A stretch of DNA of 64,000 nucleotides from Laburnicola sp. R22_1 (Eukaryota > Ascomycota > Dothideomycetes > Pleosporales > Didymosphaeriaceae), in contig JACONQ010000007.1 in NCBI GenBank assembly GCA_014281115.1, positions 2,604,001-2,668,000 on the forward strand, given 5' to 3'. This document shows positions 24,501 to 37,111 of this stretch, one piece after another (position 1 is the first letter of the stretch; every line of letters starts with the position of its first letter). The translations under genes and the position numbers were made by a program. The notes under the pieces were generated by a model, which searched no databases, had not been told where the DNA came from, and saw only the letters and a program-made list of their open reading frames with translations.

Positions 24501-26261
24501 TTATCCAAAACTATCCCCTAGGCAGCCGCCTTTATAGCAGGAACTTAAGCTGGCCACGTTAGGAAATATAGAGGGGATGTTATAGACAAGGCCAAGATAA
24601 TAAAAACACTTGCTAAAGGCTTAAAGCCCTATTAAAGTCAACTCCCACCTCTGCCAACGTGCCGTACCAAGCTTGAGGATCACCCGATAGGCGAATTGTT
24701 TAAAGAAGCAGAGCGGGATTACCTCGCAAGCCACAAACAAATGAAATCATAGTTAGAAGTACTAATAAAGAAGATCAAACTAATAGGACAGTAGATTCTT
24801 AACTGTATGTGGGTATACACCTACAAGCTTAACAAACACTATTGCTTGCTAAAGTGTAAGGCACAGCTAGTTGTCTGGGGCAATTAACAATAGAATATTA
24901 CCTCTTAAGACACTTATGCAGCCACGCTTGCCAGCAGGTCGTTCCGAATACTAGTGGCAATAGCAGCTTACTATAATATGGAGCTTAAGCAATACAACGT
25001 TACAAACGCTTTCGTCTATGCAAGTATAGACTAAGAGGTATACATAAGAATGCTCCGTGGCTATTAGAAGCCTAGAATAATACTTTAAGTTAACAAGGCT
25101 TTATATGGTCTTCGGATCTCACTACTCCTCTGGCAGAAAGAGTTTACCTTAACACTTAAAGCTCTAGGTTTCCAGATAGTGCCTCACAAGCCATGCTGCC
25201 TTCTTAAAGACAGAATTATTATCTTCTTCTACGTCGACAATATTATCTTAGCTTTTCACAAGCAAAAAGAGAAAGAAGCCTAATAAGCGATCAAGCGCCT
25301 ATAAGAAAAATACACCTTAAGTGGAGAAAACGACCTTTAGTGGTTTCTTAGCGTAGAGATTATTAGAGATTAAAAGACTAGGACAATTTAACTCTCTCAG
25401 GCTGCCTACTTAGACAAGATTAGTTAATTAGTTAACAAGAGGGATATTCGACACAACACCCTAATGGCAGCTATTAAGCTAAAACCACAAGACAGCTTAG
25501 CAACACTCTTAGAAATTAACAAATACTAACGCAAAATCGGATCGCTTCTATTCGCAGCAGTAATAACTTAACTGGACATAGCCTTTGTAACCTTAAGGCT
25601 AGCTTAATTCCTGTTAAATCTAGGCTTAAAACATCACAATGCCACTAATTAAGTACTACTATACTTATTAAGCACTAGATGGAGAGCACTGCAGCTTAGA
25701 GGAGGCAACTGCCTTTAAGTAGCTAGCGATGCCTTATTTGCTAACAACACACTAGATAGAAAAAGCTCGCAAGAATACGCTATTAAGCTATTTAATAGAC
25801 TTATTGCCTAGAAAGCAAGCAAATAAGAGACTGTCATAACTTTGACAACCAAAGCAGAGCTTCTCGCCTTATCGCAAGTGGCTAAGGAAGCAATCTTTAT
25901 ATTAAGACTACTAGACAAACTGCAGATTAAACTGCGCTTATTGTTAATTACCGTCCAATGCGATAATAAGCAAACTATTCGACTAGTCACTAAGGAGATA
26001 TCCAGGCTTTAGACTAAACTACAACACGTCGACATTTACAATCACTAGTTAAGACAGGAAGTCTCTACTAGAAAGATTAAGGTGGAGTACGTACAATTGG
26101 CAGAAATGATCGCCGACAGCTTTACAAAGGTCCTCCCAGTTAATAAGTGGAAAGGGTTCCTAACCCAACTTAGGCTAGTTAAGATAACAGAACGCAAAGT
26201 AGCGAATAAAGCACCTCTTAAGGAAATTCAAGGGCACCTTAATAACCTTACTTTAGGATAA
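21567..26261 (+). pseudogene. copia-2 gag-pol polyprotein (broken)
   Basis: From ATG 21567 a single frame can be followed for about 1565 codons to TAA 26259. Breaks are nearly all TAA or TAG. Gag starts MAALPQRDLTVTLRDHTNY. A Cys/His motif CPACKHRYRLWDC lies near 22535. The protease-like region is near 22860 (LNLGLTCHI, family D[ST]GA[ST]). The integrase zinc part LWHKRLGHP is near 23290 and the core near 23480-23900. RT spans about 24700-25300 (ALYGLRISLLLW; FFYVDNIILAF with Asn at 25239). RNase H contains TKAELLALS near 25850 and ends before VLPVNKWKGF near 26130. Copia elements often use one gag-pol frame, and this fits. Confidence 0.85.
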
Positions 26262-26311
26262 TAGGCTGCTAAATAGTTCAGCTTACAAGGATCTTCCAAG
26301 CTAAGGGGGTG

Positions 26312-26497
26312 TGTTAGATATGTAGCTATTAGATAGAACAAGCGCGTTGAGGTTGGATCTGTACAATAAAGCAGGAACCACCTGGCTTGGCACACTAGCG
26401 AAGAAGTCAGAACTAGCTGAACACGGTGGACACGAACACAATACAATCATCATTATCTATTAAGGCGCATCATCGCATTTAACTATTAAATCTAACA
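26312..26497 (+). repeat. 3' LTR of copia-2
   Basis: It begins TGTTAGATATGTAGC and ends AAATCTAACA, directly followed by TTGCT. It retains several G or C bases that are A or T in the 5' copy. Confidence 0.93.
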
Positions 26498-26502
26498 TTG
26501 CT

Positions 26503-28227
26503 ACTATATCTTAGCCAGAGGTCTTAACTTAACAAAGCACTACTTAGAATACTCTACCTATAAATTAGAATAAGTTAGATAATAACTTATTAGAAATAAA
26601 GCAACATCGCAATAAGCGCAAAGTTATATTTAAAAAGAGACTTCTTTAACCTAAATATTATAATAAGGCTTTTGTAGACAATAATAATAATAAAAGCAGA
26701 CCTTATAATAAAGGCAACCCTTTTATAAACATATCTAATTATCTAACTATAATATATAACTAATAGAACTATACTAGCCTCCTACTCACTAATCTCTCTA
26801 AGTATATATACTTTACTAATATTACTAACACTAATAGTAATATATTAGATTATAAACTTTGTATTAGCGTAACTAGTATTAAGGATAGTTTAAAGCTAGA
26901 TAAAGTTAAGGTTTAAGAATATATATAGTTTATTAACACAGTTAACTAAAAACTTAAATTCTAGTAGGACATTATTATGTTACTATTAACAACTATATAA
27001 TAAGTTACTAATAAGCTAAAGAACAATTAGATTAAACTCTAAGAGCTTAAGCAGCTCTAGACTAGTTACAAGATATTGAAGCAACAGTTTATAACAAAGT
27101 TAGAATAGGTAAAGATATTAGAAAATTATATTACTTTGTATAAGCACTTTCTTAAGATTATAAAGCAGAAGGAAATTAAGTTGCAAGCACACTATAACTT
27201 AATAAAGAAAGACTTTATTACTGTTAGAAAGTTAAAGATACTAGCAGTCTATTATATAGCCCTAAAGTAACAGCTTAGGAAGTTTTAAGGTTGCTTGCTT
27301 AACAACTATGTCCTATATATTAACTATTAAGACTTAGAAAACTACGTTACGCAATCTATAGAGTTGGAATAGGCGCTTTAGCGAGAGTTAGACACTACGT
27401 ATACTTGTATTACAAAGCTTAGAGGATAGCTACCTGTGCGCGTTATTTATTATTATTAACCTTATAACACTAAATAGTTGGTAGCGAATCTAAATTAGCC
27501 AATTCTATTTATTAAACAACTACTAAATATAGAAGTTTATTATACACCTACTAATAATCTGTTACTTAATTATATATATTCTTTTTTACTCTAGACTTAT
27601 AATATAACCTATATACTATAAGCCACATAAGTTACACATAATAATTAATCTATTTAATATCCTCTTATAAAGTATTTCTATTACTAAGACTTAGAGTAAA
27701 CTCTTAGTACTCGCATTAGATCCGCATGCCTAAGGTAGATTATTTCTCTAGTAAGAATAAAGATAAAGATAACTATAAATAAGCTATAGACTCTTTTAAA
27801 TAAATAGTTGCGTATTATATACTTGCGCAGTTAACTTAAGAGATAGGTATAGACTCTTCTATACCCACATTTTAAGACTGCTATAACTATTGCTAACATG
27901 CTTAACTACCTTAATAAGATCTATTTGTCTAAAAATAAGCTGTTAGACTCCTAGAAGAAAATTATGGGCAATTCCCTAGTTTGGGACCCTAGGGAGACAC
28001 TTACTAACTAGCACGCCCAATTTATGGCTATTATTAACTTCCTTAACATACCTAACTACCTACTAATAAGCTAAGCCTATTAGCTTATATATAGTTATAT
28101 TATTTATGCCACTAATATATTATCTATACCTAGAAAATCTTTTGCGTCTTATATAGATTAAGCCTTATATATAGAGCGCCTTAACTATAAGTCTACTCTG
28201 GATCGCTTTAGTACGTCTACTATATAT
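26503..28227 (+). pseudogene. AT-rich gypsy gag remnant, plus strand
   Basis: The stretch is heavily AT-rich. A capsid-like region near 27880-28050 reads KNKLLDS, then GNSLVWDPRETLTN and HAQFMAIINFLNIPN between stops, similar in layout to the gag middle domain of gypsy-1. The sequence ends abruptly at 28227, where the LTR of the minus-strand gypsy begins, so this looks like the oldest layer of the nest. No pol is present on this side. Confidence 0.5.
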
Positions 28228-28688
28228 TAACACGGGGTCACGTACCTTGTCCTAATCCGTATTAGGGGAGGTGAGGTAACTCGAGGGTGGTCGTGCTAGT
28301 AGGCTTTAGGAGAAATTAAGTGAGATGTTAATAGTCTTGTACAGAGTTAGCAACAATTAAGTCGACTTAATAACTTAACTTAATTAACTTAATTGTATTA
28401 AGTTAATTAAGTTAATTAGAGAGGCGAAATTTAGCAAGTTAATTAAGCAAATCCTGCCAACTTAATTAACTTAATTAATAGACTTGAATCCCTAGGATCT
28501 TAGGAGTTTATTATAGAATACTAGATCCTTAGAGTATAAGGCAACTCGGAGTTAACAGACTTTATCTAAGATAGTTGCCTATCTAGGCTTAGCGCTGTAT
28601 TTCTAAGTTTTCTTATCTCCTACTACTTATCTAACTTACCTACTTACCCACTACCTCTCTTGCTCTACTAACGCCCTCCTCTATTAAT

Positions 28689-31205
28689 ATGGCGTCGCCT
28701 AATTGCCTAGAAGGCATAAATAGTAACCTCTCTTAAGTTTTTAGCCAGCGGCTTAAAAGCACGGCGTCACAAACCCCTCCTAAAGATAGTGCCACTAATA
28801 TAGCCACTAACGCGCCATTAGAGCTTAACGCCAAAAGCTCTGTGGGTACCCATCCGCCACTAATATAGAGGACAATAATAACAATTACAAGGGCATTAAA
28901 TAGGTACACCTACTAGATTATTATAAGCTAGCTTATAGTGTAAAGCGTAGTTAAAAGAGCTAGGTTTAGTGGCACAAATATTGCCTCTAGCACTATAAGT
29001 AATAATGCCTATACTGGCTCTACCGCTATTGCCACTATTATAAGCACCCTACTAGATTTTATTACGCTAATTAATTAACTATGTTAATTAGGCGCCATCT
29101 TAGTAAGCGTAAAGCTAGCCACAGTATTAAGAAGAATAGCCTAAAAGCCACCTTCTACGTCACAACTCTCTCCTAGTAATCCTCTCTACTCGACTACATA
29201 TATTATAAAGGCCTTAGCGTACTATAGAGTGTTGCCAACCTTATTATAGAGAGCTTCTTGCGCACAAGTTTCCTACAATTAGTGCTTAATTAGGTAGTGG
29301 CTAATAATTAGGCGCTCTCTGTAATTAAGGGCGCCGCTTTTCGAGCTATATTACAGCAGGCTAACCCGCTAGCTAAGATAGAGCTATAGAGATCCTATAA
29401 CACCCTATAAGCTTATATAATCGCGGAGTATAAGTTGTACGTACCTACTATTATTAATTACCTACGCGACACGCGATTAGCTATACACATCTCCTTTAAT
29501 AATTAGATATTAATAGGCGGCAAGCAGGCGTTAATAGGTATTTGCGTCCACTACATTAATCGCAATAGCAAGCCTCGTAATTACGTATTAGATCTACCCT
29601 TGTTAATAGGCTAGCATATAGGTGTTAATATTGCTACTATTATTAATACTACACTTAAGAGCTTTAAGATCTCTGTCTACAACTTAGATTACTTTGTCCT
29701 TAATAATACTACTAATAATGACTTTGCAATTGACGCCCTAGCCATTAAATATAACTTTAACGCCCACTATTAATAGCTACACTACGCCTACTATATAATT
29801 AATCTTGCCGCCTAGCAAATTATATTTGGCAAGATTGTAAGGCGTTTAAGAATACAGAGGAGCATCTTAATAAGAAGGAGGCGTTTCTTAATAAGTGGCG
29901 TAAGGTTGGCCCTCTGGGCGTCTTAATTAACGTCATCGCCTCTATTTATACTCCGCAGGCTTAATAGCTTCTTAAGTAGTGCTAGATAATTAGTAATACT
30001 TAATTAGAGGCAGATTACAAAGTTAAAACGCTAGAGATTGTTAAGCTAGTAAAGACAAGGTAGAACTTCTATTATAACTGTTTTGCGCGCGCGCTCGAGC
30101 TTTGTATGCCTCTTAACAACTATATTAATTATAAGCTTATTAAATATTATTGCCAGGGCACCTATTAACGCTCCTAACTGCCTAATCTTAAGAAGCGTCG
30201 GTTTATTAAAGAAGACAGCCTTTCTACTAAGAATTAGGCAACAATTGCAGAGTATTAAAAAATTCTACAGCTTTTTAAAGAGGCCACTACCTATATAAAG
30301 GGTAGAGGCGTAGCTAGTACGTTAGGAGCCATCTGGGAGGTGCTCCCTATGCTTAATTGGCTTGCTACTACCCTTAACAAGATGCTATTTTAATATAATA
30401 ACATCGACTTTACTAATATTAACACCCTAGAGAATTATATATAAGCTACCTATAATATGGCTTATATAAAGATCCTTAAGTATATGTGCAAGCTAAAGAA
30501 TACCCTGGCATACTACGCTGCCTACTATCTCCACCTACGCACGAAAAGTTACATGGATAAAGTGTGGGCTGTGCCTCTTAATTATAGTAAGGAGGCTTAT
30601 GCAGGACCTCACACATATAAAGGCTGGCTAGATAATTGCCATATTGGCTTTTAACGCTTATGGGCAGAGTTTAAAGAGGCTGCCTCTCCTATTAGTACTT
30701 TAGAGCCTCTGGCGAAGAAGGCACGTACTAGGCTAGCTAGCAGTCAGTCTGATTTTATAAGAGCTACCCTACAAGGTAATAACACCTATCTAGTCTATTA
30801 GCGCAATGAGTTTGAGCGCTGGATAATCAAGTTACCTATGCTAGAGGAGTCCCTGTTTGCGCGCGACCCAATTCTATACTAGCTAGGGAAGGCTGACAAG
30901 TATCCTATCTTATCGCGCTTCGCCCTCACAATCCTTAGCATCCCTGCGGCGGCCACTAATTGTGAGAGGACCTTCTTAGAGCTAGGCGATTTGCTAGAGA
31001 CGAGGCGTCTTTGTATAAAGGCAGATTTCCTCTCCGCTCTACAAAGCCTATGTAGCTAGAAGCGCCTTGGCTTAAAGCCTATAATAGCAGCAAAAAGTCC
31101 ACGTAACGAAGCTATCTCTCCTAAAGAGCTGGAGACGATATACAAGATATATAGTAGTTAGTTTACTACGCCTAAATTATTCGTATAGTTATTAATTAAG
31201 TTAAG
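28689..31205 (+). pseudogene. hAT transposase (broken)
   Basis: ATG 28689 begins a frame starting MASPNCLEG. Downstream, conserved pieces appear in more than one frame, with stops. NNTTNNDFAIDAL near 29700 is the RNase H-like core (family DN.TNND, so the Asp is changed). MAYIKILKYMCKLKNTL lies near 30460. The C-terminal dimerisation block PILSRFALTILSIP...TNCERTFLELGDLLETRR is near 30910-31010. A frame change lies between the N-terminal and C-terminal parts. The family joins the 8-bp-duplicating hAT ends seen here. Both boundaries are approximate. Confidence 0.75.
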
Positions 31206-31233
31206 CAAAAGCCACCAGATTCGTTAATTAATT

Positions 31234-31396
31234 TATAGCGGTTGTTGCTGCAAAGCGAAAGTCGGGAAAACACTAATTTGATTGTATGTGTGTAGTAGCT
31301 AAGATATATACTACTAGGTAGGATAGGCAGCAGTAAATAAGTGTAGGCAGCAATGAGCTAGCATAGGCAACAATAAACAGTCCGAATACTATTACA
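31234..31396 (-). repeat. 3' LTR of copia-3
   Basis: The plus strand reads TATAGCGGTTGTTGCTGC at the left end (the right copy has TGTA) and ...ACTATTACA at the right end. It is the more mutated of the two copies. Confidence 0.92.
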
Positions 31397-31466
31397 CACC
31401 CCCTCATCCTGTAGTTAGTTAACAATGTAAGGATAATCTCTCCTACATGTCTACTATGCCTTAAAG

Positions 31467-34400
31467 TCAAGAGTATAGATTTGTAAGGTGTAGCTGCCTC
31501 ACAAACTCAGCATACTTCTAACGTGGTAGCACCTTAGTTATGCCGTCAGCAGGCATCCTATTAGTAGATCGCCATTGTACGTAGAGTCGTCCTTGCTCTA
31601 CTTCCTGGCGGATCCAGCTCTGGTGTATATCAACATGCTTGAGCTTGGTTGCCAGTTTGTCTTGTTCTTTTATAACAATCCCAACAGTCTACTAGTTATC
31701 ACATAAGATAGTTAGAGTAGTGTGAAGTGTCAATAAGAGGCCATCAAAAAGGCGTAGCCACTCCTCCATTGCTAAGCCTGTGAGGGAGAGCGCAAGTAGC
31801 TCTGCCTTAGTAGTTGATTTAGTGACTGTACGCTGCAGGGTAGACTTCCAATCAACAGTTATCCCAAACAACTAGAAAATATATCCTTAAGAGCTGCGGC
31901 GAGTCTCTAGGTCGTCTGCGAAAGCAGCATCAGATGCTCCAAAGAAGATAGGATTGCAATAATCTTCTTCTATAGTCATAAACTCTTAAATCTCTTGCTC
32001 AGCTGTGCAAGCTTCGAGTGCGTAGTACTTTGTCTCTAGGACGTGACGCCATACTTTGCGTATAGAGTCTACGTGAGCTTGTCTGGGGTTTGTGAGATGT
32101 GAAGCGTGTATCACATGCGCGCGTGCTAGATCTGGTCGAGTGAACTGCGTCAGGAACGCGAGATGGCCGACGAGCTCCTAGTAGAGCTTCGTACGAGCTG
32201 CGTTGGGTTCCTCTATAGATGGTTCAAGGTAGTTGACCATCATAGGTACTTCTGTACGGCGGCCGGTAGACGTTATGCCATACTTTGCGGCTACTTTGTC
32301 AATGTAGGCATCCTGGAGCAGCCAGAGTTTGCAGGCGGCGATGTCTCGGATAACGCGTATGCCTAAAAACCACTTAAGTGGACCAAGTCGCTTTAGTTGA
32401 TAGTACTCGCTAAGCTTCTGCTCGAACTACTGGTAGAGCTTAGTATTGTGTGGGTGAAAGGCCATGACGATATCGTCAACGTAGACAAATAGTATAAGCC
32501 ACTTATTCGTGTACACACATAGAAAGCCTGGCACAGGCTTCATCCCTAGTGACTGTAGCGTCCTACAGAGCTCCTTATACCATAGTAGCGGTGACTCCTT
32601 TAATCCATAGAGAGCGCAGAGTATCTGGAGTAGTTCTCCATCTTCTTAAAATCCGTCTGGCGTCTGCGCGTAGAGTAGACGGTTAAGTAGGGCGTTAAGA
32701 AAAGCTATTGGTACATCGTATTAAATCAGCTCTAGCCCAAAGTGATTGGCAATAGCGGTGATTGCTCTAAAGGTGCGTGCTGCGAGTGTGGCGGCGTAGG
32801 TGTCTCCGTACGGCTGCTGGAGATCACCTCTAATCACCAATCGTGCCTTAAATCGTGAGAGGAAGCCGTCCTCATCAAATTTGTAGGTAAACACCCACAT
32901 AAGTAGTAAGACCTCAGCATCAACATTTGCTGCTGTCTTTGCAGTCCTAGCAAAGCATCCTTTATTCTATATATTGCGGTATTCTTCTTAACCTGCTTGT
33001 CGAAACTCAGCACCATGCGGGTGAGTCTCTAGGTCTCTCCAGGTCCTCAGCGGTGGCGGAACCTGTGACTAATAGATCCTAAAGACAGGCTGCGGCTTCA
33101 GCGCTGTCGTAAACGCGTGTAGGTAGTCATTGATGCGTATTCCATAGGAAATCGCGTGTGTCTGGTATCTGGTTGCACTGGTGAGGTCGTCAGTGCGCTG
33201 CTGCCATTGGCGTAAGGTTGTGAGTATATTTGACTCGTCAATTTCGAGATTTCTACGTCTCGGCGCATTGTTTGTGTGTTAATCAGGTAGATAGTCAGGG
33301 ATTTAGGTTGCAAAGAGCTCTAGATCTCGTTCTATTGGGAGAACTTCGGCCGGAGTATCGTTATTCCGTTGCCGGCTTACGTGAGGCGCAGGTGATGTAG
33401 GCGTAAGTAGCCCACCCCCTAGAAATAGATCCTCTACGTCCTCGTCAACTCCATCAATTTCCTCAACTCTGCTCTCACCCCCTACATACTGCTGGCTTAC
33501 GCGAGCTGCAGCTACAAGTATGTTGCGCGTCTTGTTACGCGTCTCGTTACGCGTCTACCTAAGCGTCATAAGCTCTTTAATAGCAATATCGTCAGATTTA
33601 GCTTCTTTTAGAAAGGCAAGCAGCTCTATAACCTCTTTAATAACTAACTCTGCTGCGTAGCCTTCTAGTCCTTCGTAAAATCGCGTTGGTTCGAAAATAA
33701 CGTCTCTAGCTCAAATTACTCTGTTCTTTGTTGGTAGCCAGATCCTAAAGATATTCATCGAATCATAGCCTATAAGATGTCCCATAAGAGCTCTAGACTC
33801 CAGCTTGTCGCCTCTCTTAATAGACAGATTTCGGACATACGCTCGACAGCCTATAGGGCGCAGGTGGTTCACCTTCAGCTTTAATCCCTATACAATCTCA
33901 TATGGAGTCTTCCAATCTAGTGCTTCGGTTAGTGTACGATTTAGTATGTATGCTGCTGTTCTAAACAGCTTGTTTAATAATAATTTTGGCAGGTTTCCTT
34001 CAAGCCTTATAGCTTAAGCTCGAATGACAATAATCTTGCCTGCTCGCTCTATAAGGCCGTTTTGCTCGTCTGCGTAGTCTGCCTGCGGCTTGTATTGGAT
34101 CCCTAGCTTAGCGCAGAGTTCCTCTAATACGTTTGGTGCAACTCCATATCCTTAGTTGTTATTAGTCTTAATTGCGGTGACGTCGCTGTCAAAGATACGC
34201 TGTATCTTGCGAACCTTTTAGACAAGCCAGCGGCTCAGGAATGCCTTCGTACGCTGTGGAAAGCAGTTAACTTCATGCCACTTGCTATACTGGTCCACTA
34301 TGTGACCTGCAACTCAGTCACCATTAAGACAAGCGTTTGTGTCTTGTGGCAAAAGCTAGATAAAGTCTACAGCAACACAGTAGAATTTCCTAGGTGCAAA

Positions 34401-36239
34401 GTCCTCCTACTATCTTCTAGAGACTTGCTTTGTGAGTTTCGATTTAATATATACGCCACAGAAGTCGCTATCTTTGCCTTTTACTCGCAAGCCTTCCATA
34501 TAGTTAGCTAGCTTCTTAATTGCCTTCTTGCCTAGATAGCCCTAGGTGCTATAAGCTGTCCTATAGTCAACTATAAGATCGCGTCGAGGGTCCTTTAAAG
34601 GTCGGTAAGTAGTGCTAAAGGATAATAATAGGCGTATGTCTGGGCGGCGGCTGGCATCAGCGTCAACTAGCTAGTGACCATTGTCATACTCTAGTTAAGC
34701 AATAACAGTTTTCTTGCTAACTTTGTATAGCAAATCTTGTCCTAAGTTAAAGTGGATCTGACTCAAGCGATAGCGTGCTAAGCCTATAAGGCTTGTCAAG
34801 AAGCCTTCAACTAAGGCAACGTGTGTTAGGACAATAGGTGATAGTCCTCTTAGTGTTTTCACAGTCAGCTTCATGCTGCCCTATGCAGTTATCTTAATAC
34901 GGCCTATTCCTGCTCCTACAAAATTGTTGGCACTAGCCTTATACTCTCTTATCCATCCAGGCCAGGACTTAGTGTTGACAATGTGAGTGTTTGAACCAGG
35001 ATTAAGTATAAATCAGTTGCTCAATAAGTCGTAGCTACTAACATTGTCAAGCGTTAATAGAGCCACCAACTCCTCAGTAGGTTTGACACTATCGTCAAGC
35101 ATCAGATCCTCGTCGCGCTCGTCGCGCTCGTCAACCGTAACGGCATCGGATACCATATATTGTGCGGTGTAGGTCGATAGATTGGAAGGAGGCTTGCCAT
35201 CGTCAATAGTGACTGCAGGCTCAGAGTTCGACTAAGTTGCCTTCCAGTCCTGTATGGCTTTCTCCACCCTCGCTTTCAAGCTCGGATCCTTGGCAAAGGC
35301 CGCTGCCACTTTCTTACTACCCTCCTTGTTGTCGAATCCTCAGGGTCTATAAGGCGCATCTAGGTTCATCACCTAGCATCTCGACCATAAGTGTCTTTTG
35401 CCATAGAGGCATACACCGCTCTGTGTAGGTTTATTATCTTGCGGTGTTGCTAGCTTTGCTATCTCTAGCTCTGCCGCGTGTGCGCTAAAGCCTGTACTAA
35501 TTGGGCGTGTACGCTTTAGGTATGCTAAGAACTTGGCGACGTAGTTCTCCACTGAGGGGACTGTCTTACTAAGCCTCTCCTTCTAGATCAGGTCTTGTAG
35601 ACCTGCTGTTCCGTATTCGGGGTCAATTGTCTTGCAGGCGACTAGGAAGTCTTCCTGCGCTTAGGTGTCTTTAGTCTCTACCAGCCTAATGGCCTTGCAC
35701 TAGTTAGTGACCTCGATCCACCTTCAAAGCCATTCTTTAACCTTCCTGCCCTTTAGCGGCGTCTGGAGATCCTTGTATACCGCTATTAGATCGCGGCGTC
35801 GCATCGCGTCTGACGGTGCGAGATGTTTCTTAAGGGTCGTAAGGCGTTGGTGCGGCGTATCCTTGTCCTCAATTAGGTAAATGTGATGTGCTGCTATCGT
35901 CTTACTAATCTCAGAGTTAAAGTCTGCTAGAGCCTTCAGCTGACGCTTATACTCTAGATCCTTCTTTTCCCATCTCTCGTACGCCCAACGGTAATCGGCT
36001 CGCTGCTCGGTATTTAGGCTGGCGTACGTAGTAGCCGTGCTGTCGTAGTCGCTAAGCTGAGGCTCCATCGGCTCCTCAAGCTGCGGTAGCTTGTCTACTG
36101 CAACATCTAGATCAACGTATTTCCAGAGTTGGTTCTTTTGCGCTGTATCCTTGCGGATGAACAGCCATTTGTGCCAATCTTCTAATCGACTAAGGACAAT
36201 TGTCACTCGAGTGACGGCTGGATCCGACTCGGTTGTCAT
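31467..36239 (-). pseudogene. copia-3 gag-pol polyprotein (lightly broken)
   Basis: From ATG at 36239 to TGA at 31467-31469 the span is exactly 1591 codons, and gag, RT and RNase H motifs are in register. Gag starts MTTESDPAVTRVTIVLSRLE and stays open for 171 codons. A Cys/His knuckle CLYGKRHLWSRC near 35380 has lost one Cys. RT carries FVYVDDIVMAF at about 32460-32490 with both Asp present. RNase H contains TKAELLALSLTG near 31800 and ends near KVLPR at about 31530. Remaining breaks are TAA/TAG, for example after codon 171. It would be the particle, protease, integrase and RT source for the element; read-through alone would not restore it. Confidence 0.85.
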
Positions 36240-36324
36240 CGTGCTCGCAGGGTTGCTCCTACAGTAAGACTGTGGTGTCCTTAGTAGGGTAATTGCTTAG
36301 GTGAGTGAGGCCCCGTCGCAATCC

Positions 36325-36335
36325 GGGCTCATAAC
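36325..36335 (-). other. copia-3 primer binding site, half initiator-tRNA-Met
   Basis: Read on the minus strand, GTTATGAGCCC starts at the first base after the LTR. The complement GGGCTCATAAC equals the initiator tRNA-Met anticodon arm ending at nucleotide 39, as in copia-1. Confidence 0.75.
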
Positions 36336-36498
36336 TGTAGCGGTTGTTGCTGCAAAGCGAAAGTCGGGAAAACACTAATTTGATTATATGTGTGTAGTAG
36401 CTAAGATATATACTACTAGGTAGGATAGGCAGCAGTAAATGAGTGTAGGCAGCAATGAGCTAGCATAGGCAACAATGAACAGTCCGAATACCGTTACA
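36336..36498 (-). repeat. 5' LTR of copia-3
   Basis: The plus strand begins TGTAGCGGTTGTTGCTGC and ends ATACCGTTACA. It is followed by the duplicated target TAATT. Confidence 0.93.
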
Positions 36499-37111
36499 TA
36501 ATTAATTAATTCACCCCGACTTAATTGACTTAATTGTTGCCAACTCTAGTCTTGTGTAAGGCTCTTCTAATCCTAAATAAGATAGAATAGCTAGCACTAA
36601 TCTATATAGGAGATAGTACTATAAAGAGTTAACTACGAAGATTTAAAACCAAAGAGATCCCCCCAATCTATATAGTCCTAATCTTTGTCTACTAGAAGCT
36701 CCCCCTTGTCTCTGCCTATTAGCTTAACAGAGCTTCTACTCTGCCTACTAGCTTCCACTGTGCCTGCTAGCTAAGGTTAACTTCTAGTCTGCCTATTAGC
36801 TTCCACCTCTTAGCGCTACTAAGACCGGCTTTCGTTTTCCTTATGTAATGTCTTTGCTAAGCCGCTCCGCGTATTACGCTGCCACTACCTAGCATTCCCG
36901 CCTATAATTACTCTCTAACTATAATTGTCTAGTTCTGGCGCGTATATTATCTGTTGTATTATAACACTTACTCCCCTCGTAAGGTTATTATTCTAATACC
37001 TTAGTAATCTTAGTAACTATGCTATTAGTGTGTAGTAAGTAGGTATAAAGGTGTGTATTCCCCCCGCGTCTAAGAGGTTATGCCCTTTCCTCTTATTTCC
37101 TTCCCCCTAGC

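Larger units (their letters stand above)
21348..26497 (+). mobile_element. Ty1/copia LTR retrotransposon copia-2, complete ends, dead
   Basis: LTRs of 186 bp (21348-21533 and 26312-26497) are flanked by TTGCT (21343-21347 and 26498-26502). A primer site follows the first LTR, and a purine tract (AAGGGGGTG, 26303-26311) precedes the second. Gag, integrase, RT and RNase H form one continuous but stop-ridden frame. LTR copies differ by about a dozen transitions. Confidence 0.93.
31234..36498 (-). mobile_element. Ty1/copia LTR retrotransposon copia-3 on minus strand, youngest-looking
   Basis: LTRs of 163 bp (31234-31396 and 36336-36498) are flanked by TAATT (31229-31233 and 36499-36503). The primer site lies beside the right LTR and the purine tract (minus strand GGATGAGGGGGTG) beside the left one, so it runs on the minus strand. 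It sits in the right subterminal region of the hAT element. LTR copies differ by about six transitions. GC is clearly higher than in its surroundings and the RT active site is intact (YVDD), but several stops remain. Confidence 0.92.
28342..36548 (+). mobile_element. hAT DNA transposon, split by copia-3
   Basis: The left end CAGAGTTAGCAACAATTAAG is matched in reverse complement by the right end (...CTTAATTGTTGCCAACTCTA, ending 36548). The 8-bp duplication GTCTTGTA/GTCTTGTG (28334-28341 and 36549-36556) differs at one G/A position. Without copia-3 it is about 2.9 kb. AT-rich subterminal repeats (AAGTTAATTAAGTTAATTA type) fill 28370-28480. The transposase frame inside has the hAT dimerisation region but many breaks. 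Confidence 0.88.
28228..37057 (-). repeat. 3' LTR of gypsy-2, split by the hAT element
   Basis: The left part is 28228-28341 and the right part 36557-37057, about 615 bp when joined without the insert. The ends read TAACAC and GTGTGTA, compatible with TG...CA ends after CpA to TpA changes. A pyrimidine run (TTCCCCCC, 37058-37065) sits just inside, which is a polypurine tract on the minus strand. The other LTR is lost, so the limits are inferred. Confidence 0.55.

Noticed and set aside
28370..28480. CRISPR-like or origin-like AT repeat array
   Set aside because: The spacing is irregular, the motif is palindromic and it lies just inside the hAT inverted repeat, so subterminal transposase sites explain it better.
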